Positions 11,030 to 22,820 of a stretch of 64,000 nt of DNA are shown in pieces. The notes beneath the pieces are model-generated. The model searched no databases. It had not been told where the DNA came from and was given only the letters and a program-made list of their open reading frames with translations. The DNA lies in the NCBI GenBank assembly GCA_948567375.1, contig OX419757.1, forward strand, positions 57,326,667 through 57,390,666, given 5' to 3'. Position 1 is the stretch's first letter. Each line of letters opens with the position of its first letter. This stretch comes from Lunularia cruciata. Taxonomy: Eukaryota > Streptophyta > Marchantiopsida > Lunulariales > Lunulariaceae. A program made the position numbers and the translations under genes.

Positions 11030-12120
11030 CCATCATGTGGGTATTTGGCCTCATCTCCTTTGGAAGCTTCCAAGTATATTCTCTAGGAATCTAGAACCTT
11101 CTACTAATTAAAATTACAACATATTCCAAGTTCAAGTATAATCTATTTGATTTAACCTACCTCCACTACCATTGGTCAGCTCAATCGGTCAAGCAAATAA
11201 GAGTTATACACTCCTTAATACAAAGTCAATTTGATCATGCAAAGTCCAAGATGGAGGTCCCACTCCAATATACTCTAATATAAAATTCACTGGGGATCTC
11301 ATTAGTATCTAACAATAAAATATTAGAACTCTCCCTTTTTCTAGCCTCACTACTTAGTTAAAAATATCTTAAACTTAGTTATTACTAAACTTAACTAGTT
11401 GCAACTATTTCAAAAACCACCACAATATAAGCCCTAGGGAGTTACAGACCCAATAAGAGATATGACATTCCTTTTACTCATGGAAATCCTTGTAAGCTAA
11501 GAAAAGGATTAAATGGTGCCATGTTGCTTATTTTGAGACTTGAAAAGCCAAAGTTACCAAGGATGTACTCTCTTTCAATAGTGCTAAACAAGATAGAAAG
11601 CTGTATGTTAGTGGATTTAGTGGCATGTAATTGTCTTGTAACACCATATGATACAAATTGGTCTTTAGTTTTATTTTGGTTGTATTAATTTAGTTATAGC
11701 TAGTTGATTTAGTAATGACTAAGTTAAAGATATCTCTAATAAAGTTAACATGGCTTGATAAGGGGAAAGATTTTACATCAAAGTTTTGAATACTCAATGG
11801 GACTCCAAGTGATTCAAATTAGATTACATTAGAACAAGATATCTCAAGAGATTTTATATTGGAGTGTCATCTTTTAGTGAATTCTATATTAGATTATATT
11901 GGAATAAGACTCTCATTTTGGACTTTGTATTGTCAAATTGACCTAGTATATAAGAGATTCAAAATTAAAAAGTATGTTGGTTTGACAAGTTAGGTGGCCT
12001 AGGGTAATAGAGGTATATCAACTAGGCAGATTTGACTTGACTTGGCATATATTAAATTTTTTAATTAGAAAATGGTCACATATTTCTAAGAATATGCTTG
12101 AAAGTTTCCAAAGGAAGGCA
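11030..12120. repeat. Long inverted repeat, arms over 400 bp
   Basis: The left arm (about 11030-11446, read on the minus strand) and the right arm (11637 to about 12120, plus) are diverged copies of one sequence. Paired landmarks: both begin TGTAAC (11446 minus; 11637 plus), followed by 'TAGTTATAGCTAGTT'-like and 'GTAATGACTAAGTT'-like blocks, then 'GTGAATTCTATATTAGA' and 'CTTTCCAAAGGA'-like blocks near the outer ends. A spacer of about 190 bp divides them. The TGTAAC starts suggest two LTRs of one family, head to head. The right arm runs up to the end of the 5' LTR of element C. Confidence 0.75.
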
Positions 12121-12164
12121 TGTGAGGGAAAACCCCATGTGAATTGACCAAAAATTCAGATGCC

Positions 12165-12209
12165 TTGGAGTTAGTGGTTCATCCTAAGTGAAAGACAAGC
12201 AGGCTCACA
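12165..12209 (+). mobile_element. Remaining end of the element C 5' LTR
   Basis: Matches the LTR end seen in B (mirror of 19228 onward) and in the solo LTR at 47444: 'GGTTCATCC..AGTGA.AGACAAGC.GGCTCACA'. Upstream of about 12165 the sequence differs from that LTR family and belongs to the right arm of the inverted repeat. Confidence 0.65.
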
Positions 12210-12401
12210 TTTTTGGTTCCATTGCTTGGACCTCTTTAAAAGGCAAGATAATTTTAAATGTATAATTCTATATTAGATAAAAGGAGGCTATGAGAGCTCA
12301 CTTGGAAAGAACATTAGGGGAGGAGAGTGCTAAACTTATATTAAAAAATTTAGACCCATTTGTATACCCTATAGTTCATTATGATGTTTTTGAGTTGCTA
12401 T

Positions 12402-13085
12402 TGTACTTTGAACCAATCTCTCTCTCACTTGAGGTGAACCTTTGATGGCTACTAAGGCAGCACACCATGGACTAAGAAGAAAAGAACTCCCAAACTCCAT
12501 TACACTCCTCCAAGATAAAAATTCCAAGGCACCTCCAATACTCAAGCAATTATTCACTAAAGAACTCAATGAGAGAGATAGTTGCAATGAAAGGATGATG
12601 AGTAGATCCTCATCCTAATTGATATATATATATATAAAATAGTTACACACCAAAATTACTAATTATTGGAGTAACTCAAGTTATTAAGCAAAAAGTCATA
12701 TAAAGTCAAAAGTCTAAGAGAAAATTCAAATTCATAAGAATAATACTCTAAGCATGTTGTCTTATCTTGATTTAACAACTAAGTCAAGGATTCCTCTACA
12801 TGTATTATCTTTAGACCATAAAAAAGTTTGGACTAATATGGCTTGTGTGTCCAAGTGTTCTCCATTATTTCCTCAAAGACAAAAACCTAAGAATAATATA
12901 TAGTCAACACATTAGTATCCAAATTAGTGCTCAATCTTTCACCTTTCTCTACGTAGGGTCACCTCTATCTTGGCTATGATTAACTCTAGCTAATCATGAC
13001 TAATATAAAAGCTTGGTTAAACTTCATATAAACAATTTTTTCAACTACTTTTAATACTTACAACTACTTATAACTACTTACCAAA
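12402..13085 (-). mobile_element. 3' LTR of element B
   Basis: About 680 bp, aligned with 19228-19916 and 47444-48133 through shared blocks such as 'CACACCATGGACTAA', 'TATCTTGA.T.AACAA.TAAGTCAAGGATT' and 'GCTAATCATGACTAATATAAAAG'. The outer limit is uncertain by about 10 bp. Confidence 0.7.
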
Positions 13086-13283
13086 TACTTCAATAGAGGT
13101 AGAGTGGAGGTAGACTTCCTAGCAAAAGCCTCACACATATTACAAGTTTTCCGATAATCAAGCCAATCCTTGAAAACTTCACTCCAATAATAACTTACAT
13201 TTACAATTTTGAAAGTGGTCACCTTTTGTGCAAAGTGACCTCCACACACCACCAAACCATCATAAAACTCCTTCATGAGTAAG

Positions 13284-14025
13284 TGTAATACCAAGGGTTA
13301 GCCATATGATCTAGATGTGAAATTTGGTTTGGTAACTTCTAGAATGATGTTATACATGATGGTCAAAATAGATTAGATAGAAGTATCACCAAAAGAGTAC
13401 TTGTACTAATAGGGCAGAAACCAAAATAGACTTGAGAACCTTAGACCCAATAGCTAGACATATGATTTAAAGGTGAGAATTGGTTTGGTAACATTTGGAA
13501 GGATGTTACACATGATGGACTAAATAGATCAGAAAGAGGTATCACCAAAAGGGGACTTCTACTAATAGAGTAGGAACCAAAATATGCCTGAAATCTTTGA
13601 AGGCAATTTTGGAGGCCTAAACGGATGAATTAGGCCTAAAAAATGTGCAGATTCCCCCCCCCCCAACGTAGGAAAGGCTGGCCTTCCCTCCCCCTTGCTT
13701 TGTATTGTCGAGAGCTTTCCAACGGTAGCTTACTCATGTGATTTTGAGATTCCTATAGGAAGATTCCCTAAAAGATTCCCTCCGGTCAAAGCTTGTTTGA
13801 CCAACCAGATAGGACCTAGACCAGACAGGTAACCCATCCAAGTAAGTAATCCAAGGGTGGAGCTTTCTGACATGTCACCTGTCTGGGTCCCTAATCCTAT
13901 GGTGGAGCTTCCTTGGAGGAGATCCTCTTTGTCTATATAATAAAGAGAAGGTGCTCTCTTGGGGCATCAAATGTTTGAGTGTGCAATGTGTGTTTTCTCT
14001 CTTCTCTTGTCCTTGGAGTATTACA
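13284..14025 (+). mobile_element. Solo LTR of the D/E chromovirus family, long form
   Basis: 742 bp beginning TGTAATACCAAG and ending GTATTACA, the same length and ends as the D LTR at 25286-26027. Flanks GTAAG (13279-13283) and GTCAG (14026-14030) look like a 5-bp target duplication with one change. It splits the pol region of element B. It carries the doubled unit of about 155 bp, an 11-C tract at 13654-13664 and a TATATAATAAAGAG promoter-like stretch near 13937. Confidence 0.9.
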
Positions 14026-17000
14026 GTCAGATAGACTCCTCCTTATACATTGCTCTTCAAAGTAGACTATCTAATCTTTGGTGAAAATTAGTCTCTTCCA
14101 CCATTGTGTAAGGTCTTGATCTTGTTACAAGGGCCTTCCTCTCTCTAGCATGCATCCCATTTGGATAGTTTCTTCTTATGTAATAAAATCTACAATCTCT
14201 TTGTATTCCATTAGAACCTCTTGAGTGATTGAGATGGTCATAAGATCTTCATTTATGAAAAAATCATCTATTGGCTCAACTCCATCATGATCATAGTCCT
14301 TAGAATGCAAATCAGTATTTGCATGTTTCTTCTCTAGCATATCCTCAATGGTATAATCATAATTAGAGAATAATAGCATCTACCTTGCTAGCCTTCCCTC
14401 CACATTAGGATTGTTAGTGATGTACTTCAAGGCCTTGTGATTCATGAAAATGGTAGCCTTCCCTCCAATCAAGTCATTTTGGAACTTCTTGAGACCAAAA
14501 ATCATTGCCAACCTTCTCTTTTTATGATAGAATAGTTTCTTTTTGTTAAAATCATTTGTTTACTAGCATAAGTTACTGGATAATCATGCACATCTTTATC
14601 TTATTGAAAAAGGTTGCACCTATATCTACATTAAAATCATTAGTGTAAAGGATAAAAGGTTTACTCTAATCATGTTTAGAAAAATTGGAACCATGATAAG
14701 GATTGAGAACCTCAATGTCCTCAACAATCATCATGTATTCCACACACTTCTTCATGTAAATGGTCAATGCATACAACTTATTGGAAAATGAGAAGATGAA
14801 CCTCCTATAATATCCAACCATCTCCAACAATTGGTATGATTTTTTCAAGCTTGAAGGGAATAGAAGCTATGAGATTTTCTTCACCTTTTCAAGATCCATT
14901 GCTATTCTATCCTTGGAAATGATATGCCACTAAAGTAGACCTTCTTCAAAACCAAAGATACAATTCTCTAGGTTGAGAGATGCATTTGTCTCATCCAAGA
15001 ATTATAAGACCTTGATCAAGTGCTCAAAGTGCTCTTCCTTGCTACTATAAACACAAAAGTCATTAATAAAATCTCTCACAAATTTCCCGATGAAAGGTTC
15101 AAACACCTTGTTCATGAATTTTTGAAATATAGCTTGTGCATTGAAAAACCCATAAGGCATGACCTTGAAAGTGTAAATACTACAAGGTGTAATGAATGTG
15201 GTGATTTGTTGATGCTCTTGTACAATCTTGATCTGGTTGTACCCACTATAACTATCTACAAAGGGTACTCTAATGATAGGAAATCTTGTCCAAGATTTAA
15301 TCAATGAATGGCAAGAAGTAGTAGTCTTTCTTGGTTATAACATTGAGCTTCTTATAATCTACACATATTTGAAATTAACCATTTTTCTTCTTTACAAGCA
15401 CAATTGGAAACAATCATTCCAAATTTCTCCAAATCAAAGATAAACTCAGTCCCGTTGAGCTTGTCAATCTCTTTCTTCACAACCAAAGCTATTGGTGTGC
15501 TAATGCAATTTTTCTTTTGGTGATCAAGTCCTTTATGTGATTCCATCTCTATCCAATGCTCCTCCAAGGTGACTTCCTTAAGATCCTTGTAACTGAAGGT
15601 AAAAAAATGGATGAATTTGTGGAAAATCTCCTCAAATCTTACTTTCTCCTCCTTGGTAACACTTAGACCATAGTTGAGAGTAGATAGTTCTTCTCTATCT
15701 CTTCAATTGTCAATGTTAATTTATCAAGGTCCTTCAAAACCTATGGCTTATACATAAAATTCATGGCATACAAAGCAATCGCATTTGAATTAGATTAAGA
15801 TTCATGAACATATCTTCCTCTATGCTTGTATCCACACTTTAAGCTCCTTCTCTTGAAATTGATTCCCAATAATCATAAGATGGTGTATATATGAATGTGT
15901 GTTGTTGGTGATATTAGTTATAAGGATTGTAACTGAATGGTTTGATAGCCCAATTCTTAAGTACACTTTATGCCATTGATTAGTTATACAAGTTAGTCTC
16001 AACCATGACTTCCCAAGTAAAAAATCATAGCTCAAATCCTTCAAGACAGAAATTCATGAGATTTTGAACTCCCATAATGGATATTGCCACCTTGTCTATC
16101 ACAACATTACTTTAACATGTTGCTTATTTGCTATGCTAATCATAAATGTTGAAGATCTAGAAGGTATTATACACAACTTCTTCATCAATCTCCTTGACAT
16201 GACATTCACCATAGATCCTCCATCCACAAGTCCATCCTTGACGTTGTGAAAATTACTCCTCACATCAATCTTGGATGCATATTCACAAGCTTAACATGAT
16301 GTTGGTTTTGCATCCACCACCATCCCCATTGATATTAGAGCTTTCTCCTTTTCTCTCTTCTTTCTCTTGCTAGTTGTAAACACCCCTAAATTCCTTTCTC
16401 AATGTAAGTTTTAAAGAAATGAGTTAGCACACCATGATATTGACCTTGTGACTACCAAAGTACTCCAACACATTGTACTCCCAATGTTGCTTTGAGATCA
16501 AGAAATCATCTATTCCCAACTTCTTCTTTGGAGTCTTTGTTGTTTATAATGTTGAAGTGGCATTGTGAGTATTCCTTGTAGGCACTGGACTAACTTTGCT
16601 AGGAGTTAATCAATGAGTAGAATGTATACTATCCACAAAATGAGATTTTTTTCTCTTGAGCCAACAGATCCAAGTTAAGACCTTTGGAGTTTGAGCACTC
16701 CCCTTGCTCATACTTACTCTCAAACAAATCTATGGACACTACCTCCTTACTTCTATTATGTGTAGGAGCTGCTTGGGCTTTACCACCTCTTCCCTTCCCT
16801 CTCTTGGTTCCCTCATAACCCCTTCCTCCATGGTAAGTGGAATTTGGACAATTCCTTTTATGTGACCTCTACTTCCACAAACAACACAAATTTTATCATT
16901 ACAATTGCTAGTTGGTTGGCCTCTCCTATATAGATAGTTCCCATAACCTATAAGTTCTCTCTCAATATTTTGATCCATCTCTCTTTTCTCCCATAGTTTG

Positions 17001-17661
17001 ATTACATTGATCTTAAGATTTGCAAGTTTTTCCATGATGGTTTGATCTAGATCTTTTGGTGGAGGATGCATAACCTCCTTCACCACCAAATACTCTCCTT
17101 TCCTTCCAAACTCTATTTGAATTGTTATCTTGATAGCTTCTATCTTGGAAGAAGGTTTCTCATGTCTCACTTTATTTTAAATTGGTGGTTTCAACACTCT
17201 TACAAAATTCTTGGTGAGCATGGTTACTATTCTAGTTATACTACTCTCCATGTCATCCACACTCTTTCTCAACACTATGTGGAATCAAGATTCTAATTTC
17301 TCCACTCTTTGTTCACAAGCTCTCACTTCTCTTCATCTCCTCATCAATCTCTCATAACTTTCATATGGAAGAAATTTTTCAATGAGTGCAATAGTAAAAC
17401 TCTCTCACAACTCCTCTTGACCATCTTTTCTCCCTTTCTTATGGTATTTTGACTCATACCATGTAAAAGTTGCATCCTAAAAAATTATGATAATGAGACT
17501 TAATCATTATTCCTCCTCTCATTGCTTCTTATGCAAGCTCAATTGAAGCCTCTTACAAGGGCTTCTATATCTTCTCTATCCTTGCAAAAAGAAACTAGAA
17601 GTTTCCTCATCTTAGCTCTTCATTACCTTTATCTTCTCTGTAATATTTTTTCTATTGTTTT

Positions 17662-17815
17662 TCATCCTATAACTAATAAATACACACATGACTAAAACCA
17701 TTTGATTATAGTCAACCATAGGAAATATAAAGGCTCAATCATCCTATAACTAATAAATACACACATGACTAAAACCATTTGATTATAGTAAACCATAGGA
17801 AATATAAAGGCTCAA
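17662..17815. repeat. Tandem duplication, 77-bp unit
   Basis: Two nearly identical 77-bp units (17662-17738 and 17739-17815) starting TCATCCTATAACTAATAAAT. They lie in the gag-side region of element B. One clear substitution is visible, so the duplication is younger than B's general decay. Confidence 0.9.
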
Positions 17816-19227
17816 GTTGGTCCAATTTTTCCATTGTAAAGTCAAATTCTAGAGTGCATATTAATAAAATTCCTTGGATAGTTTATCTATTAATTGAAAA
17901 ATAAGCTCCATCATCTTGAGAACTATTTGATGAAGTTAATTTTTTGTAATCGTACTAAGACTCCAAGATCTCTCACTTAGGTCTCCAAAACCCATATTGC
18001 TTCACTATACTCTTGGCTCTTTGGAAGTACTTACACTCCAAAATCTCACACAACTCCTTGGTCATAGATCTTCTTCCTCCTATTCTTGGTGAAGAAGGTC
18101 TATCATGTAATCTTAAGTCTAATAAGCCTCTCTTCTTTTTAAATATTTTACTCTCAAAGCTCAATAGACATGAATTGGTCTTATATACCTTCTCTCCACA
18201 TAAAAAGCACTTACAATCACTCTTTCCTCCAAATGATTCTAAGTGCTTTGGATTCTCTCAACATTGTCTCAAATTTGACTCTAAACTCTTTTTTCTTTCA
18301 AATCATCCACTATTATCAACTCAACCTTGATGAACCTAACAAAACCTCAACTTATAGTCTTGAAGGCTATAAGTTGAGTTATGTTCCCAAGATGGATCTA
18401 AACACAAAAACTATATTTTTGGTTGTTTTCAAACTCTTCTTGAATGAGGGTCCTACTCTCCAAAACCCTTCCTCACAATTTCAATCTATTCTCCCAAATA
18501 ATAAATCACACTCCATTGAAATTCTTCACACTTAAGTAATAGTTCAAAGCATCCTCCACTACAAACTTTAAGTTGCTTTCATTGAGCCATTTGGCCATAG
18601 CACCTCCCTATTCAATAAATTTCTTTCTAGATTTGATCTAAAAACCTCCTCCTCACTCTAGAAATTTCACACTTTCTCTACAAGAAAAATCTCTTCATAA
18701 GTTTTAGGCTTGAATGTAGCTTATGCACTACTAAATTTTCTTGTGAAATTTTAGAACAATTCAATGCACAATGAAGAAATAGAAAGCTTTGTAAAAAATT
18801 CTAGAGAGCATGAAAATTTTGGGAGCAATTTACCCAACCACGTTCCAAAACTTCTAGCTCAATTCATGTAGAATTTCTCATAGTAATTCTCATTGTCCTA
18901 TTTGAAGGATAACCCAAGCTATCATCTATGATAATCTAAAGTCTAGATCTCAAATTTCAATTTTTTTCCTTTATCACCAAAATCTACAATATGCCTCGCA
19001 TAATCTCTCCAAGTTCTCTCATTTGTACAAGATATACAATATTACCTCAAAAATATCATAATGAACTACATAGTAGAAAGGTAAGTCTAGGTTGCTACCA
19101 AAATTTCAATCCTCTTCTCCTCTAACTTTCTTTCTAAATGAGCTCTTATAGACTACTTTTATCTAATATATATTTATATAGGGAACATTATGTTCAATTC
19201 CGAAGATGTTCTAGTAAACAAACCAAA

Positions 19228-19916
19228 TGTGAGTCTATCTATCTTTCACTCAAGTTACACCTCTAATAGTTATTATGGTAGCACACTATTGTTAAGAAGA
19301 CAAACAACTCAAACTCTATCACACTCCTCTAAGGTAAAACCTCCCAAGCACCTCTAAGACTCAAGCTATTGCTCATTAGGGAACTCATTGAGAAATAAAT
19401 AATTGTAAAATGAAAAAATGATGAATAAATCACACAATTTTATATATTTTTGAAATAATTACACATTAAATTATTAATTACAAAATTAACTCAAGATCCT
19501 AGGCTAAAAGTCATATAAAATCAACAGTTAAAGAAGATATCTAAACTCATGAGAATATTTCACTAAGCATATGATATTATCTTGACCCAACAATTGAATC
19601 AAGGATTTTTTCACATGGGCTATGGTTGGACTATAGAAAAATTCATACCAAAAAGACTTGTGTGTCCAAGAGTTCTCAATTCTTTTCTTTAAAGCCAAAC
19701 ACATAAAAATAAAATAAATTCAATGCATTTAAATCCAAAATAATGGTGTGTACTCTTTCACCTTCCACTAAAGTAAATTCATCTCTATCTTTGCTATGCA
19801 TAACTCTACATAATCATGATTTATATAAAAGTGTATTTAAACTCTATACAAACAATATCTTCAACTACTTACAATACTAAATTATATATCCTAATAAAGC
19901 ATGCACCAACAAGTGT
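19228..19916 (-). mobile_element. 5' LTR of element B
   Basis: About 690 bp. The plus-strand left edge TGTGAGTCTATC matches the edge TGTGAGCCGGCT of the solo LTR at 47444 and the end of the C LTR at 12209. The right edge near AAGTGTTCTT is degraded. A TATATAAATATATA stretch lies just outside the LTR, in the leader. Confidence 0.75.
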
Positions 19917-20383
19917 TCTTGTATATTCAATACAGATGCAAAGATTTGGAGAGATTGTGTGAGGTAGAGTATCCAAGTGATATGCCTCTTTGGACTTTTG
20001 TACAGAGTTTGTTACTTCTTCAATTTTGTTAGAGTGCCAAAAACCTTTCTAGCACAATCAAATGGTAGATAAGTGTCCATATGGCCCATGAATTATTCAT
20101 CAATTATCATTTTGATAGAGAGAGTTATGGAGTTTTGAAGTATGGAGGTGGTGTTTAGACCAAATGTTGGAGGATATGATCTAAATGGAGAGGTGCCTAG
20201 GCCAAATTACTCAACTAAAATTTTTAAATTTTGCAAGGAAGAATGTATTAAAGTGGTGAATGTGTGCAAAAAAATCTCAAAGTGAAATTTACCATTTGAG
20301 AGCAATATCTAACATTGTGGAAAAGGATACTATTTCATGAGGGTTGAGTTCTCATGCATCAAGTCTTTGAGAACTACCAAAAA

Positions 20384-20577
20384 GGAAAAAGGCGACCGCG
20401 TAGGAAAAATGAAGGATGGGAAGATCCCATCAAGCTGTACAAGGGAGAGACAAAAAAGGTAACATAGGGCTAAGCCCCAATAGAGTCTGTATGAGAAATC
20501 TGCCCTACTGCACCTAAGATATCCAAGCTATGCCAACCAAAAATATACCAAAACCAAAAACTACCAAAAACTACCAA
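20384..20577 (+). mobile_element. SINE-like insertion with target duplication
   Basis: About 194 bp that interrupt sequence continuous in element A. It is flanked by GAACTACCAAAAA (20371-20383) and GAACTACAAAAAA (20578-20590), a 13-bp target-site duplication with one change. The insert starts GGAAAAAGGCGACCGCG, is richer in GC than its host sequence, and ends in an A-rich tail of AAAACCAAAAACTACC-type units. This fits a short non-autonomous retroposon. Clear pol III A and B boxes were not found, so the tRNA-derived class is unproven. It could also be a 5'-truncated LINE tail. Confidence 0.5.
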
Positions 20578-22672
20578 GAACTACAAAAAATATGTCTAAG
20601 TTTTTAGATGCATCTTGGGAGCATGGAATGCAATGAGGAGTAGAAGTTGAGATAATGTAATACTACTTAAGAGGTTGAGGTAATAATAATGGTTAATTTG
20701 AAGAAAAGAGATTTTAGAGTAGAATTTGAAGAAAGTATTGAGAGAATCCAAAAACCTTTATCATTTTGGAGAAAAGTGTGATTCTTAATGCTTTTTATGT
20801 TGGTAAAATTGACATAAGGCCAATTCATGTTCATTGAGCTTTGAGACTAAGAGATTGAGGGAAAGGAGGTTTTTATTGGACTCAATATTACATGGTGGAC
20901 CTTTGGAAAGAGGAGATCTAAGACCAAGGAGTTGTGTGAGATTTGTGGATTGGAAGGGCTTCCAAAGAGCAATGAGTGTAATGGAGCAATAGCACTTTTG
21001 GAAACCTTGGTCAAACATCTTGGAGAGAGTTTTAGTTTTGCTATGGAGAAACTACCTCCGTCAAATAATTTTCCAAATTAGTGATGGAGAAATGTTTTTA
21101 GTTGACGATAAAATATCTGAGAGAGTTTCTTTAATATGCAGCTTTGGATTTGATCATGCTGTATAAATCCTAGAGCAACCTGAATCTTTTATATTACCTA
21201 TAGTAGAATCTCTCAAATGTAGTACTCTCAAATGGTGTTAGTCATATTTGTACTCTATGAATTATAAGTTGAGAGAAAAAGAATAAGCAAGAAGAGAAAG
21301 GTAGTGAGAAGCTAAGATGTGGAAGCTTCTAGTTTTCTTTAACAATGAAGGAGAGATGTGGAGGCCTTTGTGGGAGATTTCAAGAGGATTGCATATGCAC
21401 CAATGGGAGGAAGAAGAATGAGTGGGGTTCATTATTACTTGATTTCTTTGAAGATATAACTCTTACATGGTATGAGGCAAAATGTAAGAATAAAGAGAGG
21501 AAAGATGACCAAGAGGAGGTTTGGAAGGTTTAACTACTGCACATATTGAAAATTTCCTCCCAAATTAAACTCATGAGATATTGATGAATGAGGTTACCTT
21601 CTTCAATAAAGAAATTAAGAGAAAGTTAGAATTATGTAGAAAGACTATAGAAGTTGGAGTATTAATTCTGCATAATATTGAGGAAGAATGGAGATGATAT
21701 AAATACTATTTTGAGATAGTAATCATGCTCACCAAGAATTTTGTGGGAATATTGGAACTATAGGTTTGAATAAAAGATAAGATATGAAAAGCCTTATTCC
21801 AATGTAGAAGGTATCAAAATTATGGTTCACATGAGGAGAATTTAGAAAGAGATAATAGTGATTTGGTGGTGAAAGAGGTAGTGGTTCTTCCATAATTTAC
21901 AAGTATGGTGAGTTTTTGATCCTTTGGTGACAAGGGTTACATCAAAAATAGTAATTATTTTGGTTTTTGCATCTCCACCAAAGATCCACTTTAAACCATC
22001 ATGGAGCAACTTACAAATCTCAAGATCAATATAGTGCAACTATAGGAGAAGAGTGAAGTGGATTAGAATTTTGAGAAAGGACCTAGAAGTTATGGAAACT
22101 ATTCTTGTAGAGAAGGCCAATCAGCTAGTAATTTCATAGAAATTATTTTGGTTATGGGGGTAGAGGTGTCATCCAAAGGAATTGCAAAAATGCCCTTACC
22201 ATGAAGGATGTTGTTATGGGGGAACCAATAAAGAGCAAAGGGAGGTGGTGAGACCCAAGCAGCTCCTACTCATAATAGAAGGAAGGGATAGCATCCATAG
22301 ATGTGATTAAGAATAATTATGAGAAGGGAGAGTGCTCAAACTCCAAAGGTCTTAACTTGGAGCTTTTAGCTCAAGAGAAGAAAAGAGATAAGTTTACAAA
22401 TGATACATATTATTCCCAAGGATTCACTCCTAGCAAGGATATTCCAATGTCCAGAATGAGTGCTTGCACTGCCACTTTAACACTATCAACAAAAAAAGCT
22501 CCAAGGAAGAAGTTGGGAATGAATGATTTATTGATCTCAAAGCAAAAATGGGACTACCATGTGTTGGAGGACTTTGATAGTCATAAGATCAATATCATGG
22601 TAGGCCAAATCATTACTTTGAATCCTACCTTGAGAAAGGAACTCAAGGGTGCTTTGAATTCTACAAGAAGCC

Positions 22673-22820
22673 GAGAGAAAGAAGAAAGCAAAGGAAAAAA
22701 CTCCAATACCAATAAGGGTGGAGGGTCAAAACCAATGCCATTGGAAGAGAGAAAGAAGAAAGCAAAGGAAAAAACTCCAATACCAATAAGGGTGGAGGAT
22801 CAAAACCAATGCCATTGGAA
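22673..22820. repeat. Tandem duplication, 74-bp unit
   Basis: Two near-identical 74-bp units (22673-22746, 22747-22820) beginning GAGAGAAAGAAGAAAGC, within element C between gag and protease. Near-identity suggests a late event relative to the element's age. Confidence 0.92.

Larger units (their letters stand above)
12402..19916 (-). mobile_element. Element B: Athila/Tat-like Ty3/gypsy fossil inserted in C
   Basis: Minus-strand sibling of A and C, with both LTRs (19228-19916 as 5', 12402-13085 as 3'). Between them, from right to left: leader, small upstream frame (17973-18164), gag (about 17970-16800) with a CxxC-x4-H knuckle near 16870 ('CVVCGSRGH'), protease-like region (about 16300-15820), RT (about 15650-15000, 'PFVDSYSGYNQIKIV', 'PYGFFNAQAIFQKFM'), RNase H (about 14850-14170) and only the zinc-binding start of integrase (13283-13064). 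The integrase core appears to be missing. A solo LTR (13284-14025) is inserted between RNase H and integrase. The same leader sequence continues on both sides of B, showing that B landed in the leader of C. Dozens of breaks. Confidence 0.8.
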
